From the NCBI RefSeq assembly GCF_003063245.1, contig NZ_MUXE01000009.1:35199-99198 (forward strand): a DNA stretch of 64,000 nucleotides. The letters run 5' to 3'. Position 1 is the stretch's first letter; every line of letters starts with the position of its first letter. Both the position numbers and the translations under genes were made by a program. Origin of the DNA: Arcobacter caeni (GTDB lineage: Bacteria > Campylobacterota > Campylobacteria > Campylobacterales > Arcobacteraceae). Below, piece after piece: positions 26,240 through 35,000 of the stretch. The notes under the pieces are model-generated. The model worked only from the letters and a program-made list of their open reading frames with translations, searched no databases and was not told the origin of the DNA.

Positions 26240-26746
26240 ATGTTTAACTATATTTTTAATGAAGACGATATGATAAAGCTTCAAACTCTTCTAAGAGCAA
26301 ATAATCAAACAATAACAACAGCAGAATCTTGTACGGGTGGTTTAGTTGCAAGTATGATAACTAAAATATCAGGTTCATCAGATATTTTTAATGGAAGCAT
26401 AGTAACCTACTCTAATAAAATAAAAAATCAAGAATTACATGTTAAAAATGAAACTTTAGAAAAATATGGTGCGGTTAGTATTGAAGTTGTAAATGAAATG
26501 CTAAATGGTGTAATAAATAAATTTGATGCAAATTTTGCAATAGCAATTTCTGGAATTGCAGGACCAAATGGTGGGACAAAAAACAAGCCTGTAGGTAGTG
26601 TCGTAATAGGAATTAGGGATAAGAATAACCATAAAATAGTAAATATCTATAATTTCAAAGGATTAAGAGAAGATATTCAAATACAAGCTGCAAAAGTTGC
26701 ATTGAAAGAAATTTATAAATTTGTTAAAGATTCTCTTGACAAATAA
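26240..26746 (+). CDS. CinA-family nicotinamide-nucleotide amidohydrolase (PncC type)
   Basis: This 168-aa protein consists only of the CinA C-terminal domain, which in characterised members deamidates NMN in pyridine nucleotide recycling. TAESCTGGLVASMITKISGSS, AISGIAGPNGGTKNKPVGSV and the serine/lysine positions of the active site are present. There are two ATGs; 26240 lies 9 nt behind AAAGG while 26231 touches it, so 26240 is preferred. The last codons contain the -35 box of the tRNA promoter. Confidence 0.9.
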   Translation: MFNYIFNEDDMIKLQTLLRANNQTITTAESCTGGLVASMITKISGSSDIFNGSIVTYSNKIKNQELHVKNETLEKYGAVSIEVVNEMLNGVINKFDANFAIAISGIAGPNGGTKNKPVGSVVIGIRDKNNHKIVNIYNFKGLREDIQIQAAKVALKEIYKFVKDSLDK

Positions 26747-26764
26747 AAATATTTGCACTATAAT
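26736..26764 (+). promoter_or_regulatory. Consensus sigma-70 promoter of the tRNA cluster
   Basis: TTGACA (26736-26741) and TATAAT (26759-26764) match the consensus perfectly with the ideal 17-bp spacer. The -35 lies in the final codons of the cinA-like gene. Most promoters of this bacterial group have no clear -35, so a perfect one fits the high expression needed for tRNAs. Confidence 0.9.
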
Positions 26765-26804
26765 TCCAGTCCAATTTAAGTAGAACAACTTAAATTATCA
26801 ATGT

Positions 26805-26880
26805 GACCCGTTAGCTCAGCCGGTAGAGCATCTCACTTTTAATGAGGGGGCCGATGGTTCGAATCCATCACGGGTCACCA
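26805..26880 (+). tRNA. tRNA-Lys (TTT), copy 1
   Basis: 76 nt including an encoded CCA. Acceptor GACCCGT pairs with ACGGGTC; the anticodon loop is CTTTTAA with anticodon TTT; the T arm GATGGTTCGAATCCATC is intact. Confidence 0.97.
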
Positions 26881-26906
26881 TTTTATTTTTATTCTGTTGC
26901 AATCTT

Positions 26907-26981
26907 GGCCCCTTCATCTAACGGTTAGGATCTTGGATTTTCATTCCAATCACAGGGGTTCGAATCCCCTAGGGGTCACCA
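26907..26981 (+). tRNA. tRNA-Glu (TTC), copy 1
   Basis: 75 nt with CCA. GGCCCCT pairs with AGGGGTC (one G-T pair). The anticodon stem TTGGA/TCCAA holds loop TTTTCAT with anticodon TTC, and the T arm AGGGGTTCGAATCCCCT is standard. Confidence 0.96.
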
Positions 26982-26999
26982 AGCCATTTGCAACAAAAC

Positions 27000-27075
27000 G
27001 GTCGATTAGCTCAGTTGGTAGAGCGCTACCCTTACAAGGTAGATGTCATAAGTTCGAGTCTTATATCGACCACCA
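27000..27075 (+). tRNA. tRNA-Val (TAC), copy 1
   Basis: 76 nt with CCA. GGTCGAT pairs with ATCGACC; anticodon stem CTACC/GGTAG with anticodon TAC. Confidence 0.96.
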
Positions 27076-27166
27076 CTTTTTTAAAAGTCTCAAAATGCAG
27101 TAGCATTAGATTTTTAAAGATTTTTTGTGACTTCTATTTACTTCTCGTAAATAGTATTTTTAAAGT

Positions 27167-27243
27167 GCGGTTGTAGTTTAGTTGGTTAGAATGCCTGCCT
27201 GTCACGCAGGAGGTCGAGGGTTCAAGTCCCTTCAACCGCGCCA
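27167..27243 (+). tRNA. tRNA-Asp (GTC), copy 1
   Basis: 77 nt with CCA. GCGGTTG pairs with CAACCGC, discriminator G; anticodon stem CCTGC/GCAGG with anticodon GTC. The spacer before it contains an 8-bp hairpin CTATTTAC/GTAAATAG. Confidence 0.96.
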
Positions 27244-27261
27244 CTTTTTATTTTCTTATGT

Positions 27262-27337
27262 GACCCGTTAGCTCAGCCGGTAGAGCATCTCACTTTTAAT
27301 GAGGGGGCCGATGGTTCGAATCCATCACGGGTCACCA
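27262..27337 (+). tRNA. tRNA-Lys (TTT), copy 2
   Basis: Exact copy of the tRNA at 26805-26880. Confidence 0.97.
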
Positions 27338-27363
27338 TTTTATTTTTATTCTGTTGCAATCTT

Positions 27364-27438
27364 GGCCCCTTCATCTAACGGTTAGGATCTTGGATTTTCA
27401 TTCCAATCACAGGGGTTCGAATCCCCTAGGGGTCACCA
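27364..27438 (+). tRNA. tRNA-Glu (TTC), copy 2
   Basis: Exact copy of the tRNA at 26907-26981. Confidence 0.96.
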
Positions 27439-27456
27439 AGCCATTTGCAACAAAAC

Positions 27457-27532
27457 GGTCGATTAGCTCAGTTGGTAGAGCGCTACCCTTACAAGGTAGA
27501 TGTCATAAGTTCGAGTCTTATATCGACCACCA
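27457..27532 (+). tRNA. tRNA-Val (TAC), copy 2
   Basis: Exact copy of the tRNA at 27000-27075. Confidence 0.96.
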
Positions 27533-27623
27533 CTTTTTTAAAAGTCTCAAAATGCAGTAGCATTAGATTTTTAAAGATTTTTTGTGACTTCTATTTACTT
27601 CTCGTAAATAGTATTTTTAAAGT

Positions 27624-27700
27624 GCGGTTGTAGTTTAGTTGGTTAGAATGCCTGCCTGTCACGCAGGAGGTCGAGGGTTCAAGTCCCTTCAACCGCGCCA
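27624..27700 (+). tRNA. tRNA-Asp (GTC), copy 2
   Basis: Exact copy of the tRNA at 27167-27243. Confidence 0.96.
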
Positions 27701-27773
27701 CTTTTATTAATCTATCAAAGATTATTCTCACAAAAATCCAGATACAATATTACCTTAGATAAAAAGGGTTTTA

Positions 27774-29360
27774 ATGTTAAGAGCAAAAAGTTTATATCAC
27801 CTTATAGTTTACAGTATTTTATTTATCATTGTTTTAGTTTCAACTTTTACTTTTATTATAATAAGTAATGCTCATGAGGAACTTCAAGAAAAAAACCATA
27901 CTTTAAAAACTGATTACACAAATAATCAAAAAGAATTAATTAAAAATCATGTTAACTATATTATAAATTTTATTGATTATTATAATGAAATAAATAAAAA
28001 TAAGAAATCTGAAGCTGTTATACAAAAAGAAGTTCTTGAAATAATTGAAAAACTAAGAGTTAATGAAAACCCCAATGAATATATTTTTATTTATGATTTT
28101 AACGGTAATTTAGTTCAAGATGCAATAGCAAAAAAAGATAATATTGGACATAACTACTTAAATACACAAGATGTAAAAGGTAAAGAAGTTATAAAAGAAC
28201 TAATAAATACCTCAAAAAGAAATTTAGGAGGATATGTTGAATATATTTGGTATAAGCCAGAAATATCAAAACAAACTACAAAAATTTCTTATGCACTTTC
28301 TTATAATAAATGGAATTGGACTATTGGAAAAGGTGTTTATTTAGATGAAATTGATAAGTTAATTAAAGAAAAAGAAGAAGATTATAATCAAAAAATCTCA
28401 AATTATACGCTACAAATAACTTCACTTACCATTATGTTGGTATTATATTCTATATTTATTTACAAAAATGCAACTATTTTAATTGTAAATGATGTAAAAG
28501 AAATAGGTAAATATTTTAAAGAATCTCAAAAAAATAACGACCCAATTAATCAAAACAGAATTATTTTCGGGGAATTTAAAGTAATTGCGAACTATGCAAC
28601 TGATGCTATGAATAATATTAAACTTAAAACAAATATGCTTGAAGATCTAAATAAAAATCTAGAAGATAAAGTTAATGAAAAAACAAAAGAGCTCACAAAT
28701 CTTATAGCATCTCAGAAAAAATTTATTAAAAATTCAGTTCATGAAATAAATACTCCACTATCAATAATACAAACAAATATTGATTTACTTAAAATGAAAA
28801 TACCTAATAATAAATATATTACAAATATTGAATCTGGTTCAAAAATAATTCAATATATTTATGATGATTTATCATATCTTGTAAAAAAAGACAGAGTTAC
28901 ATATGAAAAAGAGTATTTAGATTTTTCAAAGATTTTAATTTCAAGAATAGAGTTTTTTGATGAAATTGCAATTTCAAACTCTTTAAATTTTGTAAGTAAC
29001 ATTGAAGACGATATATATATTAAATTTAATATTACAGAACTTCAACGAGTAATAGATAATAATTTATCAAATGCAATTAAATACTCTTTTGCAAAATCTC
29101 CTATTTTTGTAAAGTTAGACTATTTAAATGATGAAGAAATTGAATTTAGTGTTTCATCTAATTCAAAAAAAATAGAATCTAAAGATAAGATATTTGATGA
29201 TTTTTATAGGGAGAATAATGCAAGAGGTGGTTTTGGTCTAGGCTTGAAAATAGTGAAAGATATTTGTGATAAAAATTTAGTTATAATCAATCTTGATTCA
29301 AATGCAAAAGAGACAAAATTTACTTATAGGTTTAAAATAAATGAAGATACTACTACTTGA
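27774..29360 (+). CDS. Membrane sensor histidine kinase with periplasmic single-Cache domain
   Basis: This 528-aa kinase has a first helix at about 10-32, a periplasmic domain of about 180 residues with sCache features (EYIFIYDFNGNLVQD, then YALSYNKWNWTIGKGVYLDEI), a second helix near 215-235 and a cytoplasmic kinase core. The phospho-acceptor is H323 in NSVHEINTPLSII; the N-box is DNNLSNAIKYS and the G-box GGFGLGLKIV. sCache domains often bind small carboxylates, matching the transporters downstream. Its end overlaps the response-regulator gene by 20 bp. The tRNA-like region upstream is unrelated. The ligand is inferred from context only. Confidence 0.92.
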   Translation: MLRAKSLYHLIVYSILFIIVLVSTFTFIIISNAHEELQEKNHTLKTDYTNNQKELIKNHVNYIINFIDYYNEINKNKKSEAVIQKEVLEIIEKLRVNENPNEYIFIYDFNGNLVQDAIAKKDNIGHNYLNTQDVKGKEVIKELINTSKRNLGGYVEYIWYKPEISKQTTKISYALSYNKWNWTIGKGVYLDEIDKLIKEKEEDYNQKISNYTLQITSLTIMLVLYSIFIYKNATILIVNDVKEIGKYFKESQKNNDPINQNRIIFGEFKVIANYATDAMNNIKLKTNMLEDLNKNLEDKVNEKTKELTNLIASQKKFIKNSVHEINTPLSIIQTNIDLLKMKIPNNKYITNIESGSKIIQYIYDDLSYLVKKDRVTYEKEYLDFSKILISRIEFFDEIAISNSLNFVSNIEDDIYIKFNITELQRVIDNNLSNAIKYSFAKSPIFVKLDYLNDEEIEFSVSSNSKKIESKDKIFDDFYRENNARGGFGLGLKIVKDICDKNLVIINLDSNAKETKFTYRFKINEDTTT

Positions 29361-30003
29361 AGATGAGTTAATGCTTAATAATGCCATTAGTGAATATTTA
29401 AAAAATATAGGTCATATGGTTGAGAGTTTTAGCGATGGACAAGAAGTTTTAGACAATATAAACAATAACTATGATTTATTGATACTTGATATAAATGTTC
29501 CTACAAAAGATGGTTTTGAGATTTTAAGTGAGTTAAATAATAAAAAAATTTATATTCCAACTATATTTATTTCTGCATTAATTGATATAGAAGATATTAG
29601 TAAAGCATATAGTCTTGGATGTAGAGAATATATCAAAAAACCTTTTCATTTAGGTGAATTAGGTATAAAAATAAATCAGATTTTAAAAAAAGAACAAAAT
29701 AATACTACTCATATTAAATTCTCTGAAAATTACTCTTATTCAAAAGATAAACAAACTTTATATTTTAATGGTGAACCACAAAATCTAACTAAAAAACAAT
29801 TAGAAATTATTCATATTCTTGCATTAAATATAAATATGATAGTAGATTTTGAAAGATTTAGAATTGATATTTGGGATGGAGAGGATATTGATAATCCTAC
29901 TATTAGAGCAGAAATATCAAGATTAAAAAAAGCATTAAAAGAAGATTTTATCAAAAACATCAGAGGTCTTGGATATAAAATAGACAGGTATTACTCTGCT
30001 TAA
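29341..30003 (+). CDS. OmpR-family response regulator
   Basis: This 220-aa regulator has an N-terminal receiver with acidic LLLEDE, phospho-acceptor D50 (LLILDINVPTKDG) and the conserved lysine in YIKKPFHLGEL, then a winged-helix output domain (LTKKQLEIIHILALN ... IRAEISRLKKALKEDFIKNIRGLGYKI). OmpR-type proteins usually bind direct repeats about 10-11 bp apart next to the -35 region. Exactly such repeats precede three promoters in the following 13 kb. The partner kinase overlaps by 20 bp. Campylobacter controls acetogenesis with the BumSR two-component system, but I cannot show that this is its equivalent. Confidence 0.92.
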   Translation: MKILLLEDELMLNNAISEYLKNIGHMVESFSDGQEVLDNINNNYDLLILDINVPTKDGFEILSELNNKKIYIPTIFISALIDIEDISKAYSLGCREYIKKPFHLGELGIKINQILKKEQNNTTHIKFSENYSYSKDKQTLYFNGEPQNLTKKQLEIIHILALNINMIVDFERFRIDIWDGEDIDNPTIRAEISRLKKALKEDFIKNIRGLGYKIDRYYSA

Positions 30004-30051
30004 ACTTCCTAAAAATTACCCATATTAAAGAAACCTTCAAAAAAAGCTAAA

Positions 30052-30084
30052 TGCTACCCTTTTGCTACATACCTCTACTATAAT
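30052..30084 (+). promoter_or_regulatory. Promoter with TGCTA direct repeat, upstream of DUF4212-symporter genes
   Basis: TGCTA at 30052-30056 and 30063-30067 (11-bp period), then exactly 11 nt to TATAAT at 30079-30084. The same geometry recurs at 34925-34957 and 43252-43284. Confidence 0.65.
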
Positions 30085-30135
30085 TCAATCTTAAATTGTC
30101 TTTCGATTGCATTTTAAATTTATAAGGAGAGTAAA

Positions 30136-30390
30136 ATGAGCCCAGAAAAAGCACAAGCATACTGGAAAGAAAATATTTCTATGATTATTAAACTTCTAAT
30201 AGTTTGGTTTGTATTTTCTTTTGGTTGTGGAATTTTATTCATCAATGAACTTAATGCAATAGAAATTAGTGGAGTTAAATTAGGTTATTGGTTTGCTCAA
30301 CAAGGTTCAATATATGTATTTGTTATCTTAATTTTTGTTTATGTAAAAGTAATGACAGGAATAGATGAAAAATATGGTGTAAATGAATAA
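30136..30390 (+). CDS. DUF4212 small membrane subunit
   Basis: This 84-aa protein has two transmembrane helices (KLLIVWFVFSFGCGILFI and SIYVFVILIFVYVKVM) joined by a loop ending in GYWFAQQGS, the DUF4212 signature. Such proteins are encoded directly before symporters of the VC_2705 type and are thought to be a small partner subunit. Here the symporter follows after 11 bp. AAGGAGAG precedes the start codon. Its exact biochemical task is not established. Confidence 0.9.
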   Translation: MSPEKAQAYWKENISMIIKLLIVWFVFSFGCGILFINELNAIEISGVKLGYWFAQQGSIYVFVILIFVYVKVMTGIDEKYGVNE

Positions 30391-30401
30391 GGATTATTAA
30401 T

Positions 30402-32297
30402 ATGGCCTTACAAACATTAATTTATCTATTTGTAGGTATCTCATTTGCGATATATATTGGTATTGCTCTTTGGGCAAAAGCTGATTCAACAAAAGAATTT
30501 TATGTTGCAGGTGGTGGAGTTCATCCTATTTCAAATGGAATGGCAACTGCTGCTGATTGGATGTCTGCTGCTTCATTTATTTCTTTAGCTGGTATTATTT
30601 CTTTTCAAGGTTCTGATGGTGGTGCTTATTTAATGGGTTGGACTGGTGGCTATGTTCTTCTTGCAATGTTATTAGCTCCATATTTAAGAAAATTTGGAAA
30701 ATTTACTGTTCCTGATTTTGTAGGTGACAGATATTATTCAGATGTTGCAAGATTAGTAGCAATTATTGCAGTAATTTTTATCTCTTTTACTTATGTTGCT
30801 GGACAAATGAGAGGTGTTGGAATTGTATTTTCTAGATTTTTACAAGTTGATATAAATACAGGTGTTATTATTGGTATGGCGATTGTATTTTTTTATTCAG
30901 TTCTTGGTGGAATGAAAGGGATTACATATACTCAAGTTGCACAATATGTAGTTATGATTTTTGCATATATGGTACCTGCAATTTTTCTATCATTACAAGT
31001 TACTGATACTTTTTTACCCCAATTAGGTATTTTTTCACAAACAACTTTTGCATTTAATACAGGTGTTCAAGTAATACCTGAGGGGACTTATTTATTACAT
31101 GCACTTGATCAATCATTATTAGATTTAGGATTCAAAGCATATACAGAACCTGGTAATTTATGGAATATGTTTATGTTAACTACTGCTTTAATGTTAGGAA
31201 CAGCTGGTTTACCACATGTAATAGTAAGATTCTTTACAGTACCAACGGTTAGAGATGCTAGAATTTCTGCTGGTTGGGCATTAGTATTTATTGCAATTAT
31301 GTATACAACTATCTCTTCTGTTGCATCATTTTCAAGAATAAATTTGATAAAAAATGTTCAAAATGTTGAATATCAGTCATTTGTTGATGGAGAATCAAAA
31401 AATATTGATGGAACTGAAAATAATGGAAAATGGTTTCAAACTTGGGAAAATGCCAATTTATTAGCATGGAATGATAGAAATGGTGATGGTAAAATCCAAT
31501 ATGCATCAGGTGTTGCATTTGATGCAAAAGGTGGAAAACCAACTTTTGATGAAATAAATAGAGCAAAAGATGGACATAAATTAACTACTAACCCTAAAGG
31601 TACTCCTGATGACTATGAACTTAGAAAAGGGAATGGAATAGTTAATGAATTATATGTTGATGTCGATATTATGGTTCTTGCAAATCCAGAAATAGCAAAC
31701 TTACCAAATTGGGTTATTGCATTTATAGCAGCAGGTGGATTGGCAGCTGCATTATCAACAGCCGCTGGTTTATTATTGGTAATTGCTTCATCAATTTCAC
31801 ACGATTTGATGGGACAAATTATTTTTAAAGATAAAGTAACAAAAAGATCAACTTTAAATGAAAAAACAGAATTAATGTGGGCTAGAATTTCAGCTATCGT
31901 TGCTGTATTAGTTGCTGGATATTTAGGAATAAATCCCCCTGGTTTTGTTGCACAAGTTGTTGCTTTTGCCTTTGGTTTAGCAGCTGCTGCATTTTTTCCT
32001 ACAATTATTCTTGGAATATTTGATAAAAGAATGAATAAAGAAGGCGCGATTACTGGAATAATTGTTGGTTTAACTTTTACCTTTACTTATATAGTTTATT
32101 TTGTATTCTTAGGTGGTGATCCAAAAGATTATTTACTAGGGATTAATCCAACAGGAATTGGTGCACTTGGCGCTTTATTGCATTTTATCGTAGCATTAAT
32201 TGTATCAAGAATGACTCCGGCACCACCTTTTCATATTCAAGAACTTGTTGAAAGAATAAGAATTCCATCAGGTGTAGGCGAAGCTTTAGAACATTAA
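30402..32297 (+). CDS. Sodium:solute symporter, VC_2705 subfamily (probable carboxylate uptake)
   Basis: This 631-aa inner-membrane symporter of the SSS family has thirteen or more helices. Signature pieces are KEFYVAGGGVHPISNGMATA, ADWMSAASFISLAG and TAGLPHVIVRFF, shared with the acetate permease ActP. It is about 80 residues longer than the two ActP paralogues because of an insertion near residues 330-430 that contains an EF-hand-like loop DRNGDGKI (358-365). The DUF4212 gene upstream places it in the VC_2705 subfamily. The substrate is unproven; acetate or another short carboxylate is likely given ackA and pta downstream. A terminator follows. Confidence 0.9.
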   Translation: MALQTLIYLFVGISFAIYIGIALWAKADSTKEFYVAGGGVHPISNGMATAADWMSAASFISLAGIISFQGSDGGAYLMGWTGGYVLLAMLLAPYLRKFGKFTVPDFVGDRYYSDVARLVAIIAVIFISFTYVAGQMRGVGIVFSRFLQVDINTGVIIGMAIVFFYSVLGGMKGITYTQVAQYVVMIFAYMVPAIFLSLQVTDTFLPQLGIFSQTTFAFNTGVQVIPEGTYLLHALDQSLLDLGFKAYTEPGNLWNMFMLTTALMLGTAGLPHVIVRFFTVPTVRDARISAGWALVFIAIMYTTISSVASFSRINLIKNVQNVEYQSFVDGESKNIDGTENNGKWFQTWENANLLAWNDRNGDGKIQYASGVAFDAKGGKPTFDEINRAKDGHKLTTNPKGTPDDYELRKGNGIVNELYVDVDIMVLANPEIANLPNWVIAFIAAGGLAAALSTAAGLLLVIASSISHDLMGQIIFKDKVTKRSTLNEKTELMWARISAIVAVLVAGYLGINPPGFVAQVVAFAFGLAAAAFFPTIILGIFDKRMNKEGAITGIIVGLTFTFTYIVYFVFLGGDPKDYLLGINPTGIGALGALLHFIVALIVSRMTPAPPFHIQELVERIRIPSGVGEALEH

Positions 32298-32307
32298 AAA
32301 ACTTACT

Positions 32308-32337
32308 AAAAAGTATACCTTTGGGTGTACTTTTTTT
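32308..32337 (+). terminator. Terminator after the VC_2705-type symporter
   Basis: AAGTATACC pairs with GGTGTACTT (one G-T pair) around TTTG, followed by seven T residues. Confidence 0.85.
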
Positions 32338-32362
32338 ACTTTTATAAATATTAGGTAAATTC

Positions 32363-34183
32363 ATGAGTATCCAAGACCAAAAAACATTTCTTTCAAATAT
32401 TCATCCCTTTCAAGTTTTGACAGCAGAACAAATGGAAATATGTATAAAACATATGGATATTGCATATTATCCAAAAGATTCAATATTAATAAATCCTGAA
32501 AAAATTCCAAACTACTTTTTTATAGTTATAAAAGGTTCTGTTTATGAATATTCAGTAGAAAATGTTGTTCTTATGGATTACCATCATCAAGATTCCTTTG
32601 ATTCTAACTCTTTAATATATGGAAAATGTAATAATATTTTTAAAGTATATGAAGATTTAATCTGTTACGAGTTAGAAAAAAATACTTTTTTGAAATTAAT
32701 AGAACTAAATCAACAATTTAAAGATTATTTTTTAAAAGATTTAGTAAATAAAATTCAAACTTTAAAAAATAAAGAATATACATCTGAACTTTCATCTTTT
32801 ATGATTGCCAAAGTTGAAGATACACTTATTCATGAAGCTTGTATTATAGATGAAAATACAAAATTAATAGATGCTATTCAAAAATCAATGGAATATAAAA
32901 CATCAAGTATTATTATCAAAAAAACAACTGGTGAATATGGAATTATTACAGATTCATTACTTAAAACAAAAGTATTATTAGAAGGCAGAGATTTGACAAT
33001 TTCTGTAAAAGATATTGCAATTTTTCCTCTTTTAACTGTTAATAATGATGATTATTTATTTGAAGCATTAACAGTATTAATTAAAAAAAATATAAAAAGA
33101 GTTGGTGTTACAAATAACAAAGGTGAAATGATTGGTATTTTAGAACAAATTGATGTTCTTTCACACTTTGCAAACCACACTTATGTTGTTGATTCAAAAA
33201 TTAAAAAAGCAAACAATTTAGAAGATTTAAAATCTGCTAGTAAAGATTTGATAAATATTATAAGTAGTCTTCATGCAAAAGGTGTAAAAGTAAATCATAT
33301 CTCAAATTTGATTGGTCAATTAAATACAAAAGTTTATCAAAAACTTTATGAATTAATTTTACCAGAAGAACTAAGAGATAACGCTTGTTTTATGGTTATG
33401 GGAAGTGAAGGAAGAAATGAACAAATCATAAAAACCGATCAAGATAATGCACTTGTTATTAAAGATGGAATTGATGTTGAACAATATAGATTCTATATGA
33501 ATGAAATCACGAAAAACTTAATTAATTTTGCTTATCCAGTCTGTGAGGGAAATATTATGGTTTCAAATCCATTTTGGTGTAAAACTGTAAATGAATATAA
33601 AAATGAAACTGCAAGATGGATTGAAGCTCCTGGGATTCAAAATTATATGGATTTAGCAATCTTTTTTGATTCTTTTGCAGTAGCAGGGAATAAAGAATTA
33701 TTAATTAATTTAAAAGACGATTTATTTAATAAACTACATGATAAAGATGTATTTATGGCATATTTTGCAAAGGCAACAATAGCATTTGATACACCAAATA
33801 CAGTTACAAATATTATGACAAAATCACATATCATTGACATAAAAAAGACAGCTGTTTTTCCAATAGTTCAAGGAATTAGAAGTTTAGCATTAAGAGAAAA
33901 GATTAGAGAAACCACAACCATTAAAAGAATAAAAATTCTTGAAGATAGAAGAGTTTTAGAGAAAGAAAAAGCAGCTGAATTATTAGAAGCTTTTGATTTT
34001 GTAAATACACTAAGATTAAAATCGCAACTTCATGATATTCAACATGGAAAAAAAATCACTAATGAAATTGATACGCACACTTTAGGAAAAATAGAAAGAG
34101 ATTTATTAAAAGATTCTTTTAAAATTATAAATGAATTTAAAAGGTTTATCTCTTATACTTTTAGAATAGATAGAATTTCATGA
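32363..34183 (+). CDS. DUF294 nucleotidyltransferase with cNMP-binding and CBS domains (copy 1)
   Basis: This 606-aa cytoplasmic protein has three parts: a cyclic-nucleotide-binding-like domain (about 10-130), two CBS motifs (about 150-275, with IIITDS-like and GILEQIDVLS ends), and a nucleotidyltransferase of the GlnD/DUF294 type. The catalytic motif is MGSEGRNEQIIKTDQDNAL: G347-S348 and acidic D359 and D361. Such proteins are regularly encoded beside SSS symporters and DnaQ-like exonucleases, but their target is unknown; nucleotidylation of a protein or RNA end is a reasonable guess. The stop overlaps the exonuclease start (ATGA). A paralogue lies at 39384-41225. Confidence 0.88.
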   Translation: MSIQDQKTFLSNIHPFQVLTAEQMEICIKHMDIAYYPKDSILINPEKIPNYFFIVIKGSVYEYSVENVVLMDYHHQDSFDSNSLIYGKCNNIFKVYEDLICYELEKNTFLKLIELNQQFKDYFLKDLVNKIQTLKNKEYTSELSSFMIAKVEDTLIHEACIIDENTKLIDAIQKSMEYKTSSIIIKKTTGEYGIITDSLLKTKVLLEGRDLTISVKDIAIFPLLTVNNDDYLFEALTVLIKKNIKRVGVTNNKGEMIGILEQIDVLSHFANHTYVVDSKIKKANNLEDLKSASKDLINIISSLHAKGVKVNHISNLIGQLNTKVYQKLYELILPEELRDNACFMVMGSEGRNEQIIKTDQDNALVIKDGIDVEQYRFYMNEITKNLINFAYPVCEGNIMVSNPFWCKTVNEYKNETARWIEAPGIQNYMDLAIFFDSFAVAGNKELLINLKDDLFNKLHDKDVFMAYFAKATIAFDTPNTVTNIMTKSHIIDIKKTAVFPIVQGIRSLALREKIRETTTIKRIKILEDRRVLEKEKAAELLEAFDFVNTLRLKSQLHDIQHGKKITNEIDTHTLGKIERDLLKDSFKIINEFKRFISYTFRIDRIS

Positions 34184-34815
34184 TATTTAATAATTTGTTT
34201 AAAAATTGGAATAGAAAAAAACTAAAAGATATTAGATTTGATTTTTTATTTGAAAACCCTGTTTTTGATGAATATGTATGTTTAGATTGTGAAACTAGCG
34301 GGTTAAATCCAAAAAAAGATGAAATTCTTTCAATTGGAGCAGTTCATATAAAAAAAAATAAAATTTTAATGAGGAAAACATTTAATATTTTCTTAAAACC
34401 ATCGAAAAATATCAATCCTGAATCAATAAAAATTCATCATATTAGACCAATTGATTTAAAAAATGGACAAAATCCTAAAGAAGCTATATATCAATTATTA
34501 GAATTTATTGGTTCAAGACCAATTGTTGGATATTACATAAAATTTGATGCAGCAATAATTTCAAGATATACAAAAGAATTTATTGGAATAAAACTTCCAA
34601 ATGAAACAATTGAAGTATCTTCGATGTATTACAAAACCAGAAAAAAATCAAGTGATTATCAATTTATTGATTTACGATTTGATACTATTTTAAAAAATCT
34701 TGATATTCCAGCATTAGGTAAACATGATGCCTTAAATGATGCAATAATGACATCTATGATATTTCTAAAACTAAAAAACTTAACAGCTGCAAAAACTACA
34801 TTTTATACAAATTAA
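34180..34815 (+). CDS. DnaQ-like 3'-5' exonuclease (copy 1)
   Basis: This 211-aa DEDDh exonuclease has ExoI CLDCETSGLNPKKDEILSIG (D36, E38), ExoII VGYYIKFDAAIISRY and ExoIII GKHDALNDAIMTS with the catalytic His and Asp. It lacks the polymerase-binding and helicase parts found in replication proofreaders. It is translationally coupled to the DUF294 nucleotidyltransferase, so the natural substrate may be whatever that enzyme makes, rather than replicating DNA; this is inference. The active site looks intact. A paralogue lies at 41218-41838. Confidence 0.9.
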   Translation: MIFNNLFKNWNRKKLKDIRFDFLFENPVFDEYVCLDCETSGLNPKKDEILSIGAVHIKKNKILMRKTFNIFLKPSKNINPESIKIHHIRPIDLKNGQNPKEAIYQLLEFIGSRPIVGYYIKFDAAIISRYTKEFIGIKLPNETIEVSSMYYKTRKKSSDYQFIDLRFDTILKNLDIPALGKHDALNDAIMTSMIFLKLKNLTAAKTTFYTN

Positions 34816-34924
34816 AAAAATAAAAGTCATATTTTTGACATTAAATTAATAAATTATTTGAAACAAAGCCCTAAATAGCTCATTTTTTCATCTTTTATTA
34901 AAATAATTGAGAAATATTTTCAAA

Positions 34925-34957
34925 TGCTATGTTATTGCAACTTTAATAGTTTAATAT
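34925..34957 (+). promoter_or_regulatory. Promoter with TGCTA/TGCAA direct repeat, upstream of DUF485-actP copy 1
   Basis: TGCTA (34925-34929), TGCAA (34936-34940), then 11 nt and TAATAT (34952-34957). Same geometry as the promoters at 30052 and 43252, with one changed base in the second half-site and a weaker -10. Confidence 0.55.
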
Positions 34958-35000
34958 TCTCTAGTACATTTAGTTACAATCTAAATTTTAGGGAGAGAAT

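Larger units (their letters stand above)
26801..27248 (+). repeat. Tandem duplication of a four-tRNA block, copy 1
   Basis: This 448-bp block (Lys, Glu, Val, Asp tRNA genes with spacers) recurs without any difference that I can find at 27258-27705, 457 bp further. Only 9 bp separate the copies. Confidence 0.95.
27258..27705 (+). repeat. Tandem duplication of a four-tRNA block, copy 2
   Basis: Identical to 26801-27248, including all spacers. Identity outside the tRNA genes points to a recent duplication or to continuing gene conversion. No promoter of its own is visible between the copies, so it is probably read through from 26736-26764. Confidence 0.95.

Noticed and set aside
26803..26880. 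tRNA-Lys starting two bases earlier with acceptor GTGACCC
   Set aside because: That register misplaces T8, A9 and the D stem and leaves no discriminator base; GACCCGT/ACGGGTC gives a normal tRNA with CCA.
26897..27633. Open frames of 60-68 codons across the tRNA cluster
   Set aside because: They run through tRNA-Glu, tRNA-Val and spacers, are repeated only because the block is duplicated, and have no ribosome sites.
26801..27705. Direct repeats as a CRISPR array
   Set aside because: The repeat unit is 448 bp and consists of four tRNA genes; there are only two copies.
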